From assembly GCA_947481755.1 (NCBI GenBank), contig CANKHS010000003.1:1-25047 (forward strand): a DNA stretch of 25,047 nt, read 5' to 3'. The position numbers and the translations under genes are program-made. The notes below the pieces were generated by a model. That model saw nothing but the letters and a program-made list of their open reading frames with translations. It ran no database searches and was not told the origin of the DNA. This DNA comes from Actinomycetota bacterium (lineage in GTDB: Bacteria > Actinomycetota > Thermoleophilia > Gaiellales > F1-60-MAGs149). Shown here piece by piece: positions 1 to 7,885 of the stretch; position 1 is the first letter of the stretch; the number at the start of each line of letters is the position of its first letter.

Positions 1-10
1 ATTCCGGTAA

Positions 11-113
11 GTCCCGACGGAAAAGCGGAAGATGGTGAGCCGTCGTCGCGAACGAAACCGCGGCGCCGCCGGTCTACGGAACCAACCGCAGACCTCCCAC
101 CCGGGACGCGACG
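11..113 (+). promoter_or_regulatory. Structured 5' leader of the methionine operon (candidate riboswitch, family not identified)
   Basis: Several complementary segments lie just upstream of metY. GTCCCG (11-16) pairs with CGGGAC (102-107) and could close the element. CGACGG (15-20) pairs with CCGTCG (40-45). CGCG (47-50) pairs with CGCG (59-62). GGTCTaCGG (71-79) pairs with CCGcAGACC (86-94) around the loop AACCAA, with one mismatch. This looks like a multi-helix junction. CGTCGCG (44-50) can instead pair with CGCGACG (107-113), which would compete with the closing helix, as in a switch. The position ahead of a methionine operon suggests SAM or cofactor sensing. I could not match the conserved cores of SAM-I, SAM-II, SAM-IV or cobalamin riboswitches, and the 5' end may lie outside the window. 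Confidence 0.45.
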
Positions 114-137
114 CCGACAGGCAAGGAGTTCATCGCG

Positions 138-1430
138 ATGAGCAAGCACCACCCCGCAACACTGGCCCTCCACGCAGGCCAGAGCCCGGACCCCACGACG
201 AAGGCCGTGGCCGTTCCGATCTACCAGACGACCAGCTACGAGTTCAACGACACCCAGCACGCTGCCGACCTGTTCGCGCTGGCCGCGCCGGGCAACATTT
301 ACACCCGCATCATGAACCCGACGTGGGACGTGCTCGAGCAGCGCGTCGCCGCGCTTGAGGGTGGCATCGCCGCCTGCGCGACCGCTTCCGGTCAGGCCGC
401 CGTCACCTACGCGGTCCTCAACATCGCCCGTGCCGGAGACAACATCATCAGCGTCTCCACGCTCTACGGTGGTACCTACAACCTGTTCGCCCACACGTTG
501 CCGCAGTACGGCATCGAGGTTCGCTTTGTCGACCCCGATTCGCCGGAGATGGTCGCCGAACTGACCGACGACAAGACCCGCCTGGTCTTCGCCGAGACGA
601 TCGGCAACCCGCGCCTCAATGTCGTTGACATCAAGGCCTGGGCCGACGCCGCACACGCGCAGGGTCTCCCCCTGATTGTCGACAACACGGTCGCCACACC
701 GATGCTCACCCAGATCTTCGAGCTCGGCGCGGACATTGCCGTCCATTCCGCCACGAAGTACATGGGTGGTCACGGCACCACGATCGCCGGCGTCGTCGTC
801 GACTCGGGCAAGTTCGATTGGGTTGCCAATGCCGAGCGCTTCCCCGGATTGACCAAGCCCGATCCGTCGTACCACGGCGTGGTCTGGTCGGACGCCCTCG
901 GACCAGCAGCGTTTATTGGCCGCGTCCGCACCGTGTTGCTCCGCAATACCGGTGCCGCGCTCTCGCCGTTCAACGCCTTCCTGATCCTGCAGGGCCTTGA
1001 GACCTTGGCACTGCGGATGGAGCGTCATTGCGAGAACGCGCTCGCCGTTGCCAAGCACCTCAAGAACCATGCTGGCGTCAACTGGGTCAACTACTCGGGC
1101 CTCGAGGACGACAAGTACCACGAGACCGCCAAGCGCGTCCTCAACACGGGCGTCGGCTTTGGTGGCATCGTCACCTTCGGTATTGAGGGTGGCCGCGAGG
1201 CTGGCAAGACCTTCATCGAGAGCCTCGATCTGTTCACGCATCTCGCCAACATCGGCGATGCGCGATCGTTGGCAATTCACAACGCCTCCACGACGCACTC
1301 TCAGCTCAACGACGAGGAACTCGATGCAGCAGGCGTTGGGCAGGACACGGTTCGCCTTTCGGTTGGCATTGAGAACATCAGTGACATCCTCGCGGACATC
1401 GATCAGGCGCTCGCGAAGGCCACGGCGTAA
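138..1430 (+). CDS. metY: O-acetylhomoserine sulfhydrylase (PLP-dependent)
   Basis: The 430-residue protein belongs to the Cys/Met-metabolism PLP enzyme family and has the usual length of MetY. It should convert O-acetyl-L-homoserine plus sulfide to L-homocysteine in the cytosol. Visible motifs are YTRIMNPT (about residues 55-62), which contributes to substrate and phosphate binding, and SATKYMGGHG with the likely PLP lysine at K207. The ATG at 138 is preceded by AAGGAG at 123-128, nine bases upstream, which fixes the start. metX begins 5 bases after the stop, and metX supplies the acyl-homoserine substrate, so the pair forms one pathway step. Expression may be controlled by the structured leader at 11-113. 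A cystathionine gamma-synthase role is less likely given the length and neighbours. Confidence 0.95.
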   Translation: MSKHHPATLALHAGQSPDPTTKAVAVPIYQTTSYEFNDTQHAADLFALAAPGNIYTRIMNPTWDVLEQRVAALEGGIAACATASGQAAVTYAVLNIARAGDNIISVSTLYGGTYNLFAHTLPQYGIEVRFVDPDSPEMVAELTDDKTRLVFAETIGNPRLNVVDIKAWADAAHAQGLPLIVDNTVATPMLTQIFELGADIAVHSATKYMGGHGTTIAGVVVDSGKFDWVANAERFPGLTKPDPSYHGVVWSDALGPAAFIGRVRTVLLRNTGAALSPFNAFLILQGLETLALRMERHCENALAVAKHLKNHAGVNWVNYSGLEDDKYHETAKRVLNTGVGFGGIVTFGIEGGREAGKTFIESLDLFTHLANIGDARSLAIHNASTTHSQLNDEELDAAGVGQDTVRLSVGIENISDILADIDQALAKATA

Positions 1431-1435
1431 CCCCG

Positions 1436-2590
1436 ATGGGAGCGAGCGGCACACCAGCACGCTCCCTCGGACTGGTTGAGACGCAGCGGGTTGTCCTCTT
1501 TACGGAGGACAACCCGCTCGTACTCGACTCGGGCGAGACCCTCGCGCCCGTCGAGGTGGCGTACGAGACGTATGGCGAGCGAACGGCGAGCGACGATAAC
1601 GTCGTCGTGATCTGCCATGCCCTCACGGGAGACGCCAACGCGGCCGGCCACCACGGCGACCCGACGCACCCGGGCTGGTGGGACACGTTGATTGGCCCTG
1701 GTAAGCCCGTCGACACGGATCGCCTCTTTGTCGTCAGCTCGAACCTGCTGGGAGGCTGCCAGGGAACGACGGGCCCTTCGAGTATCAACCCGGCGACTGG
1801 CACGCCGTACGGTCTCCAGTTCCCGCTGTTCACCGTCTCGGATCTTGTCAAGGTCCAGCGCGCGCTTTTGGCTCACCTCGGGATCACCCACGTCTTGGCG
1901 GCCGTTGGTGGCTCGCTCGGCGGCATGCAGGTGCTGCAGTGGGCGCTCGACTATCCCGACGAGGTCGAGCACGGCATCGTCGTCTGCGCCACGGCTCGCC
2001 TTTCGGCGCAGAACATCGCCTTTAGCGCTGTCGCCCGCGCCGCGATCATGAACGACCCCGATTTCGCAGATGGCAACTACTACGCGACCGGCAAGGGGCC
2101 TGACCATGGCCTCTCCGTGGCGCGCATGATGGCGCACATCACCTACCTCTCAGAAGAGTCGATGCGGCAGAAGTTCGGTCGCCGTATCCAGGATCGCGAA
2201 GAGCCACGCTTTGATCTCGGTGTCGACTTTCAGGTCGAGTCGTATCTCCAGCATCAAGGCAAGGTTTTTCTCGACCGCTTCGATGCCAATTCGTACCTCT
2301 ATCTGACGCGCGTGATGGACTACTTCGACCTGTTCGCCGACGCCGAGCTCGTGCGGTCACAACTGGCCAAGGTCAAGACGAAGTTCCTCGTGCTGTCGTT
2401 CGACACCGATTGGCGCTTCGACACGTCGCATTCACGCGGGATTGTGCGCACCCTGACGGCGCACCGCGTGCCGGTCACCTTTCGCGAGATCTCGTCTCCT
2501 CACGGCCACGACTCGTTCCTGCTCGAGGTGCCGGAATACCACAAGACCGTGGCTGCCTATCTCGACCGCGCGCTCGAGGAGACCAACTGA
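1436..2590 (+). CDS. metX: Homoserine O-acetyltransferase (alpha/beta-hydrolase fold)
   Basis: This 384-residue protein matches the MetX family, which acylates L-homoserine from acetyl-CoA (succinyl-CoA in some members). The nucleophile elbow GGSLGGMQ gives catalytic Ser160. The acid is probably Asp325 in the DTDW motif and the base is His358 in the GHDSFL motif near the C-terminus. The ATG start at 1436 lies 5 bases after the metY stop. The stop overlaps the metW start (TGATG), indicating translational coupling. Together with MetY it forms the direct sulfhydrylation route to homocysteine. Acetyl versus succinyl specificity cannot be decided by eye. The partner MetY favours acetyl. Confidence 0.95.
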   Translation: MGASGTPARSLGLVETQRVVLFTEDNPLVLDSGETLAPVEVAYETYGERTASDDNVVVICHALTGDANAAGHHGDPTHPGWWDTLIGPGKPVDTDRLFVVSSNLLGGCQGTTGPSSINPATGTPYGLQFPLFTVSDLVKVQRALLAHLGITHVLAAVGGSLGGMQVLQWALDYPDEVEHGIVVCATARLSAQNIAFSAVARAAIMNDPDFADGNYYATGKGPDHGLSVARMMAHITYLSEESMRQKFGRRIQDREEPRFDLGVDFQVESYLQHQGKVFLDRFDANSYLYLTRVMDYFDLFADAELVRSQLAKVKTKFLVLSFDTDWRFDTSHSRGIVRTLTAHRVPVTFREISSPHGHDSFLLEVPEYHKTVAAYLDRALEETN

Positions 2591-3180
2591 TGCGCGCCGA
2601 TCATGACGTCATTGCATCGCTGGTGCCCGTTGGCTCGCGTGTCCTCGACCTCGGCTGCGGCGATGGTTCGCTGCTTGAGGAGCTGATTCGACGTGGTGCC
2701 GATGGACTCGGCGTCGAGATCTCGGACGACGGCGTTCTCGCCTGCCTTCAGAGGGGCGTCCCGGTCTTGCAAGACGACATCGATAAGGGTCTCGACGACC
2801 TCGAGGACGATTCGTTCGACATCGTGATCATGTCGTTGACGCTCCAGGCTGTCCACCACCCCGCCCTCGTGCTCCGCGAAATGAACCGCGTGGGGCGCAA
2901 GAGCATCATCTCGTTCCCCAACTTTGCGCACTGGCGCCTGCGCACTCAGCTAGCCGCCAGCGGCCGCATGCCGGTCTCGCCGCTGCTGCCCTACACCTGG
3001 TACGAGACGCCGAATATCCGTCTTTGCTCGATCAAGGATTTCGAGGCGCTGGCCCACGCGGAGGGCTTCACCGTCGAAGAGCGGATCTTGCTCAACGAGG
3101 GTGGTGCCCGCGAGGGCGCCGTCACCCAGCGCGCCGCCAACCTGCTTGCCGCAGGCGCCGTCTATCTGCTCAGCCGTTAG
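2590..3180 (+). CDS. metW: Methionine biosynthesis protein MetW (SAM-dependent methyltransferase fold)
   Basis: The 196-residue protein starts at the ATG at 2590 inside the overlapping TGATG of metX. An in-frame ATG further upstream lies within metX and is not used here. The N-terminal VLDLGCGDGSLLE segment (about residues 18-30) is a class I methyltransferase SAM-binding motif, and the segment around SFPNFAHWRLR is characteristic of MetW. MetW is usually encoded next to metX and is thought to assist homoserine acylation, though its biochemical role is less settled than MetX. The stop codon overlaps, tail to tail, the stop of the convergent csaA-like gene (TTAG at 3177-3180). Confidence 0.92.
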   Translation: MRADHDVIASLVPVGSRVLDLGCGDGSLLEELIRRGADGLGVEISDDGVLACLQRGVPVLQDDIDKGLDDLEDDSFDIVIMSLTLQAVHHPALVLREMNRVGRKSIISFPNFAHWRLRTQLAASGRMPVSPLLPYTWYETPNIRLCSIKDFEALAHAEGFTVEERILLNEGGAREGAVTQRAANLLAAGAVYLLSR

Positions 3181-3521
3181 GCGACAGGAGAGCCAAGCTC
3201 GGCACTCTCGTGGACATCGAGCAGCACGACCGTGCCATCCTCTTGGACCGCACCGAGTAGGAGAAATTCGCTTTCAAAACCGGCAATGCGTCGTGTACCG
3301 AGATTGATGACGCCGACAACTCGACGCCCAACAAGCTCATGCTCGTTGTAGTTCGTCACCTGCGCACTCGTCCAGCGCCTACCAAACTCGGACCCAAAGT
3401 CGACACAGATTTGCCACGCCGGTTTGCGTGCCTCAGGAAAGGCACACACCTCAACCACGACACCGATGCGCATATCGACCGCCGAGAAGGCGTCGTGATC
3501 AATCGTGGACGGTTTCTCCAT
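3177..3521 (-). CDS. csaA: CsaA-like tRNA-binding (EMAP/OB-fold) domain protein
   Basis: The 114-residue product consists almost wholly of a tRNA-binding OB fold: VDMRIGVVVEV near the N-terminus, then FPEARKPAWQICVDFG, SAQVTNY and GRRVVGVINLGTRRIAGFESEFLLLG. This matches stand-alone CsaA proteins, which have been described as tRNA-binding or export-associated chaperones. The reading frame continues upstream, but the conserved domain begins at MEKPSTID, so I start at the ATG at 3521-3519. A CATACT -10-like box ends six bases before this ATG and there is no Shine-Dalgarno sequence, which suggests a leaderless mRNA. The gene is convergent with metW and shares four bases with it. It is divergent from the patatin gene. 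Confidence 0.85.
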   Translation of the reverse strand: MEKPSTIDHDAFSAVDMRIGVVVEVCAFPEARKPAWQICVDFGSEFGRRWTSAQVTNYNEHELVGRRVVGVINLGTRRIAGFESEFLLLGAVQEDGTVVLLDVHESAELGSPVA

Positions 3522-3527
3522 GAAGAA

Positions 3528-3533
3528 AGTATG
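3528..3533 (-). promoter_or_regulatory. Putative -10 box for leaderless csaA transcript
   Basis: CATACT on the minus strand is followed by six bases (TTCTTC) and then the csaA ATG. That spacing puts the transcription start at or next to the start codon. No convincing -35 was identified. Confidence 0.4.
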
Positions 3534-3615
3534 CCGCTGAGACCAGAGGCGTCGCGTGCTCGAGCCGACAAAACCCAAACTGGACGGCCTCGCTCTGTCG
3601 GACGAATCTGAACAG

Positions 3616-3645
3616 TTGCTGCGAGGACCTGCATGCCCGTATAGT
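3616..3645 (+). promoter_or_regulatory. Sigma-70-type promoter giving a leaderless patatin-gene mRNA
   Basis: TTGCTG (3616-3621) is a good -35 match and TATAGT (3640-3645) a good -10 match, with an 18-base spacer. Seven bases separate the -10 from the ATG at 3653, so transcription should begin at about the start codon. No Shine-Dalgarno motif is present. This is the best-formed promoter in the window. Confidence 0.6.
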
Positions 3646-3652
3646 CGTCGCG

Positions 3653-5053
3653 ATGACATACGCCCATAACAACCGCCGTGACCGCCACCCGATGACGACC
3701 GATGACGTCTCGATCGTGCTCTCCGGCGGTGGCGCCAAGGGCTCGTTTGAAGTCGGCGCGATGGCCTACCTGACCACGAAGTATCGATTCAAGCCGCGCG
3801 TGCTGAGCGGAACCTCAATGGGTGCCATCTTGGCCGTTCAGCTCGCCCAGGCGCATACCCCTGAGGACCTCGCTCGTCTCGTTCAAGAGGTCCGCAAATC
3901 GATGCTTGATGTCGCCGATCCAACCGAAATCTTCACGAAGGCGCCTTGGCTTGCCGAATACGACGATACGCGGCTCGGCAAGCTCATCGAATCACTGCTC
4001 GCGACGCAGACGGCAACTCGTCCACCACGGCATTCCGCACTCGGTCAGTACGGGACGAAGAAGTCTGATGATATTTCCGCGTTGCGGGTGATGACGAGTA
4101 TTGCCGCGCATCCTCTTCACTCGCTTCATCTCATTCAGAACATGCGCGCACTCCCCCTGTCATTCATGGTCATGGATCCGCTCGAGAATGCCCTCCGTGG
4201 GATCGTCGATGGTGCCTTTAAAGCAATCGACGAAGAGGCCGTTCGAACGTCTGGTATTGCCTTGCGTATGCCAGTCACGGCACTGCGAGCGGGCACGACG
4301 CGTCTTGTCACCGAGTCCGGTGTCGTCATCGATAACTACGAGGATTCGGTCATTGAGGGAGCTGGTCATCCCGGCGTGATTGAGGGAACACTCGCCTCGG
4401 CATCGATTCCGGTGATTTTCGAACCACGCCAAATCGGAGACGACTATTACGTCGACGGCGGCGCTATCCGCAACCTCCCGGTCATACCTGCACGTCGGGC
4501 CGGTGCCACGAACGTCATTGCGATCGCTGCCTCTCCGCTCGACCCAAGTCCGATTGAGTGGCAGGCTGCCGAGCATGGCTTTCTCAATGTCTTGGGTCGT
4601 GTCGCAGCGATTACCGCGATGGACAGCTCTCGTCGCAGTGCACTCGAACAGCCACGCGATAATTTCACCATGACGGTGATTCATCCCACGCTGAGCCCAG
4701 TTGGCGTTCTCGAGACGTCCCGCCCACTCCTGAATATGAATTTCGACTACGGCTGGCTCCGGGCGGCAGAGACGGTCGAGTTCGAGCCTGACGACGCACT
4801 CCCACTTGTCGCGGTCAGTGACGACATCATCAATACCCGCGAACTTGCCTACTTCCTCGAGTTAGAGATCACAGAAGCGGTCGCAGACACAGGCAAGATT
4901 CCCGCAGACGGACTCGCGGATCTCGCGCTTCTCCGCGCGCAGGTGCGTTCACGCGCTCAGGAATGGGTGGCATCGGGCCTGACTCCACCGATCGAGCTCG
5001 AGACCTGGGGTCACGCTCCTGAGCATCCCGAGTTTGCCGAAATCGAAGCCTGA
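3653..5053 (+). CDS. Patatin-like phospholipase / acyl hydrolase
   Basis: The 466-residue protein has the patatin Ser-Asp dyad architecture. The oxyanion-hole glycine loop SGGGAKG is at about residues 24-30, the nucleophile is Ser55 in GTSMG, and the catalytic aspartate is D268 in the DGG motif. The roughly 170 residues after that motif are not recognised beyond a generic patatin C-terminal extension. No signal peptide or membrane span is visible, so it is probably a cytosolic or peripheral lipid acyl hydrolase. The substrate is unknown. The ATG at 3653 is favoured because a strong promoter is placed for leaderless initiation there. An alternative start is Met14 at 3692. The gene appears to be a single transcription unit. 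Confidence 0.9.
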   Translation: MTYAHNNRRDRHPMTTDDVSIVLSGGGAKGSFEVGAMAYLTTKYRFKPRVLSGTSMGAILAVQLAQAHTPEDLARLVQEVRKSMLDVADPTEIFTKAPWLAEYDDTRLGKLIESLLATQTATRPPRHSALGQYGTKKSDDISALRVMTSIAAHPLHSLHLIQNMRALPLSFMVMDPLENALRGIVDGAFKAIDEEAVRTSGIALRMPVTALRAGTTRLVTESGVVIDNYEDSVIEGAGHPGVIEGTLASASIPVIFEPRQIGDDYYVDGGAIRNLPVIPARRAGATNVIAIAASPLDPSPIEWQAAEHGFLNVLGRVAAITAMDSSRRSALEQPRDNFTMTVIHPTLSPVGVLETSRPLLNMNFDYGWLRAAETVEFEPDDALPLVAVSDDIINTRELAYFLELEITEAVADTGKIPADGLADLALLRAQVRSRAQEWVASGLTPPIELETWGHAPEHPEFAEIEA

Positions 5054-5145
5054 CGCAAACCAACCCGACGCTCTCCAACGGGACAGGCTCTAGCCCATCA
5101 GTGAGCGCCTTCGGAATGTATCGCGCCTAAACGCATGATCCCGAT

Positions 5146-6405
5146 ATGGTGCAAGACATGGAAACCTCTTCCGCCATCGTCGTTGGCGCCGGCTTCGCTG
5201 GCCTGATCGCCGCCGAGGCGCTCGCAAATGCCGGCTGGGACATCACCGTCCTCGAGGCTCGGGACCGCGTTGGTGGTCGAGCGTGGACCGATCATCTGCC
5301 CGACGGCACGATCATCGAGCGTGGCGCAGAATGGGTCGAGGATGTTCAGGTCGAGATGGTCGCACTCTGCGATCGTCTTGGGATCCCGCTTGCACGCACC
5401 GGTATGAGCTACCACGACCGTCGTCCCGTTGGGGGCCCGCCGGTCACGGACGATGAATTGGCTGCTGGGCGCGCCTCCTTGCGCGCGCTGTTCGCCGAGC
5501 TCGGTGACGAGGCGTACGCCATCTCCGTCGCTGATGCAATCGAGCGACTCGACCAACCGGAGGGCGTCAAGATCGCGTTTCGTGCCCGCATCGAGTGCAC
5601 GAGTGGTGCTCCCGCAACAGAATTGGCCGCCTGGCACCTCCTCCATCTTGCCTCGGCACCCGAGCAGGTCGACTCGCCACGTATCGGTACCGGCAGCGAC
5701 GCGCCCGTCCGTGCGCTCGCCGCACTGCTGGGTGACCGCATCCACCTCGGCGAGCCTGTCGTTGCCATCGCGATCGATGACAACGGCGTCTCGGTGCAGA
5801 CGACCAAGGCCGAGCATCGCGCAGCGCACATTGTCTTGGCGCTCCCCAAGCCGATCGTCGTGCAGGAGCCGTTTGCCGCGCTTCTGCCGCCCGAGGTACT
5901 GACCGCCGCGAGCACCTTTGGTGTCTCCCACGCCGCCAAGCTCTTTGTCCCGCTCCTGGGCACCGCGGAGCCAAGTGCGGTACTCGATACCCGTCACGAC
6001 TACTGGGTCTGGACAGCCAATCAGGGCACCGAAGGGCTCCGCCCCGTGCTCGCAGGCTTTATGGGCTCGCAGCCGATGCTGGATCTCCTTGAGGTCGAAC
6101 GCGACGGTACGACGTGGGCGCGCAGTGTGGCTGAGGTTCGCCCCGACCTCATGCTCGACTTCGATGCGGCCGGCACGCAGACCTGGCATGACGATCCCTA
6201 CGCCCAAGGCATCTACACCCATGTGCGTCCCGGTGATCGTCCGAACGACGAGCTGCTTCGTCAGCGACACGGGCGGCTTGTTTTGGCCGGCGAGTTTACC
6301 GACGACGTCTGGTCGGGCTTTATGGAGGGCGCCATCCGCAGCGGCCAACGTGCGGCGAGTTTGCTCGATCCCTCGCTGCCAGCTCCGGCTGCGGCGACGC
6401 ACTAA
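5146..6405 (+). CDS. Flavin-dependent amine oxidase / FAD oxidoreductase, canonical domain order
   Basis: This 419-residue protein of the flavin monoamine oxidase family has its parts in the usual order. The ADP-binding GAGFAG is at residues 14-19, the ribose-binding glutamate E37 is in VLEARDRVGGR, and IERGAEWV follows. Near the C-terminus come WHDDPYAQGIY and the flavin-contacting AGEFTDD...MEGAIRSGQRAASLL (about 381-407). It should oxidise an amine or amino acid with oxygen, but the substrate is not predictable. No signal peptide is seen, so it is probably cytosolic. The start could be 5146 or Met5 at 5158. TATGGT (5145-5150) lies seven bases before the latter, whereas CATGAT (5134-5139) lies six bases before the former. 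The gene is convergent with the permuted oxidase, with a 36-base gap. Confidence 0.88.
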   Translation: MVQDMETSSAIVVGAGFAGLIAAEALANAGWDITVLEARDRVGGRAWTDHLPDGTIIERGAEWVEDVQVEMVALCDRLGIPLARTGMSYHDRRPVGGPPVTDDELAAGRASLRALFAELGDEAYAISVADAIERLDQPEGVKIAFRARIECTSGAPATELAAWHLLHLASAPEQVDSPRIGTGSDAPVRALAALLGDRIHLGEPVVAIAIDDNGVSVQTTKAEHRAAHIVLALPKPIVVQEPFAALLPPEVLTAASTFGVSHAAKLFVPLLGTAEPSAVLDTRHDYWVWTANQGTEGLRPVLAGFMGSQPMLDLLEVERDGTTWARSVAEVRPDLMLDFDAAGTQTWHDDPYAQGIYTHVRPGDRPNDELLRQRHGRLVLAGEFTDDVWSGFMEGAIRSGQRAASLLDPSLPAPAAATH

Positions 6406-6441
6406 CTCGCAGCCACCGAATCAGGGCAGTGACACCTGGCC

Positions 6442-7782
6442 CTACCCGAACGCGGTGGCGAACAGATCCGCGGCTTCGGCAATACAGGACGCATCCGACC
6501 GGGACCGCCCTGCAGCTGCCGTAGCCGCGCTAAACCCGACCAGCGTTGGTGTCCCAACGAGATCCGTGAGGTCGTACCACTCGGCCCAACGACGGGCCGG
6601 GGTGCCAACGATGCCGTAGGCCTGCGAGCGTGGCCACCACCGGTCGGGGTACTGCAGGATGACCTTCTCGAGCGACCCCATCCGGAGGCCATCGAGGGCA
6701 GAACGCACACGTGCTGGCATCCCTTCGATTCGCACCGCTCGACGTTGCAGGATGCTGAGTGGTACGGCAACGACGACACCGTCCGCAGCGACCCGCTCTC
6801 CCGAACGAAGCGTCACGGACAACCCGGCAGCGGTAGTGACGGTACTCACCGGCGACGACAGACGAGTATTCACTCCCTCGGCCAACTGCTTCGGCACCAC
6901 GTCATAGCCACCCTTGACGAAAGCGTCCCCACCGGATTGGTCCTCACCTTCGTATAACGCTTCGGCACCGAGGATGGCCGGGCCAATCCCATATTCGTGC
7001 GTCAGCGTCGTCTCGACGATCCAGTTGTTGAGCACGCTGGGGCGCCACCCGGCGGCTGCCAGAACGTCTCCGACGGAGTCGTCGACGGGGTACGGCCGAG
7101 CCTGCATCTTCGCTACCAGCCGATCGAGTTCTGTTGAATGCGCGAAGAGGTCCTTCGGAGTCTTGCCGTCCAGCCCGCGCACGTCATCGTCGTTGTAGTT
7201 CGTCGGCACGAGAATCGAGCCACCGCTGCGCACCAGAGCCGGTATCGGGTTTCGTTTCACTCCGTGCACCCAGGCGGCACCAAGTTCGATTGGAACACCC
7301 CATGAGGTATCCGTACAGACGCGGCCACCAATGCGGTCGCGAGCCTCGAGAACAATCACCGTTGCCCCGGTGGCTTGCAGCGCCTGCGCAGCTGCGAGGC
7401 CAGCCACTCCGGCCCCAACCACGATCACTGTCTTCGTGGCACGAGCTCGTCCCTGCTTGGTCAGCAGACTGGCTGCATGTTGGCCCGACAGGTACGCCCC
7501 TTGCACAGTCGCTGCGTGGGCCGGATTGACGTGTTCGCCCGCCAGCACAACACCACCAGCGATGACGGCTGCCTCGAGAGTCTCACGCACGTCCGGAGAC
7601 GAGCCAACGGGCAAGGCAGAGTACGAGCCCAACGACCACGGATCTGTGTCCCAGCGCGTGACGAGACCACGCGTGGGCTTACTCGTCGTTCTCGGCGCAG
7701 CAGTCGCGGAGACTCCCCCATTCCCGACGATCGACAGCAAGAGCGACCCAGCGAGAAACGTCCGACGACTAATTGGCAACAC
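6442..7782 (-). CDS. Exported flavin amine oxidase with circularly permuted domain order
   Basis: The 446-residue protein begins with a Tat-type signal (SRRTFLAGSLLLSIVG, residues 5-20). Immediately afterwards it carries blocks that are normally at the C-terminus of polyamine/monoamine oxidases: RWDTDPWSLGSYS (43-55) and AGEHVNPAHAATVQGAYLSG (81-100). A short linker (about 108-117) joins these to the FAD Rossmann motif GAGVAG (123-128), VLEARDRIGGRV (144-155) and ELGAAWVHG (166-174). The chain then ends at ATAFG, just where the WDTDP block would be expected in a normal protein. The GTG start at 7782 has AAGGAG five bases upstream. A tRNA gene lies 21 bases upstream on the same strand. The frame is intact, so this is probably a working, exported FAD oxidase. 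The substrate is unknown. Confidence 0.88.
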   Translation of the reverse strand: MLPISRRTFLAGSLLLSIVGNGGVSATAAPRTTSKPTRGLVTRWDTDPWSLGSYSALPVGSSPDVRETLEAAVIAGGVVLAGEHVNPAHAATVQGAYLSGQHAASLLTKQGRARATKTVIVVGAGVAGLAAAQALQATGATVIVLEARDRIGGRVCTDTSWGVPIELGAAWVHGVKRNPIPALVRSGGSILVPTNYNDDDVRGLDGKTPKDLFAHSTELDRLVAKMQARPYPVDDSVGDVLAAAGWRPSVLNNWIVETTLTHEYGIGPAILGAEALYEGEDQSGGDAFVKGGYDVVPKQLAEGVNTRLSSPVSTVTTAAGLSVTLRSGERVAADGVVVAVPLSILQRRAVRIEGMPARVRSALDGLRMGSLEKVILQYPDRWWPRSQAYGIVGTPARRWAEWYDLTDLVGTPTLVGFSAATAAAGRSRSDASCIAEAADLFATAFG

Positions 7783-7787
7783 GTTGA

Positions 7788-7793
7788 CTCCTT
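7788..7793 (-). promoter_or_regulatory. Strong Shine-Dalgarno for the permuted oxidase
   Basis: AAGGAG on the minus strand lies five bases before the GTG at 7782-7780. It fixes the unusual GTG start. It contrasts with neighbouring genes that lack Shine-Dalgarno motifs and look leaderless. Confidence 0.7.
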
Positions 7794-7803
7794 CTCGTTT
7801 CCA

Positions 7804-7875
7804 TAGGGGCGCCTGGATTTGAACCAGGGCCTGACCGGTTATGAGCCGGGTGCTCTACCGCTGAGCTACGCCCCT
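7804..7875 (-). tRNA. tRNA with CAT anticodon (elongator Met or Ile2)
   Basis: The 72-base minus-strand sequence folds as a standard cloverleaf. The acceptor is AGGGGCG/CGCCCCT, the D stem GCTC/GAGC with a 7-base loop, the anticodon loop CTCATAA, a 5-base variable loop, and the T stem CCTGG/CCAGG around TTCAAAT. The anticodon is CAT. The base at 73 is A and CCA is not encoded. The 27-43 pair in the anticodon stem is a C-U mismatch. It is not an initiator by appearance, because the first base pair is intact A-U. Elongator tRNA-Met and tRNA-Ile with modified C34 cannot be separated with certainty by eye. Confidence 0.93.
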
Positions 7876-7885
7876 TCACCCGCAG

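Noticed and set aside
71..113. Cobalamin riboswitch in the metY leader
   Set aside because: Only a short match to the 3' conserved block is present, and it is part of a local hairpin. The core and 5' P1 segments are missing from the visible sequence.
5098..6402. Long minus-strand open frame (434 codons) opposite the canonical oxidase
   Set aside because: It lies wholly antisense to a gene with clear flavin-oxidase motifs. Its translation has no recognisable domain and is rich in Arg, Asp and Gly, as expected from a GC-rich shadow frame.
6406..6441. Hairpin terminator between the two convergent oxidases (AGGGC/GCCCT)
   Set aside because: The stem is only five bases with an 11-base loop and no T-run on either side, so it is indistinguishable from chance.
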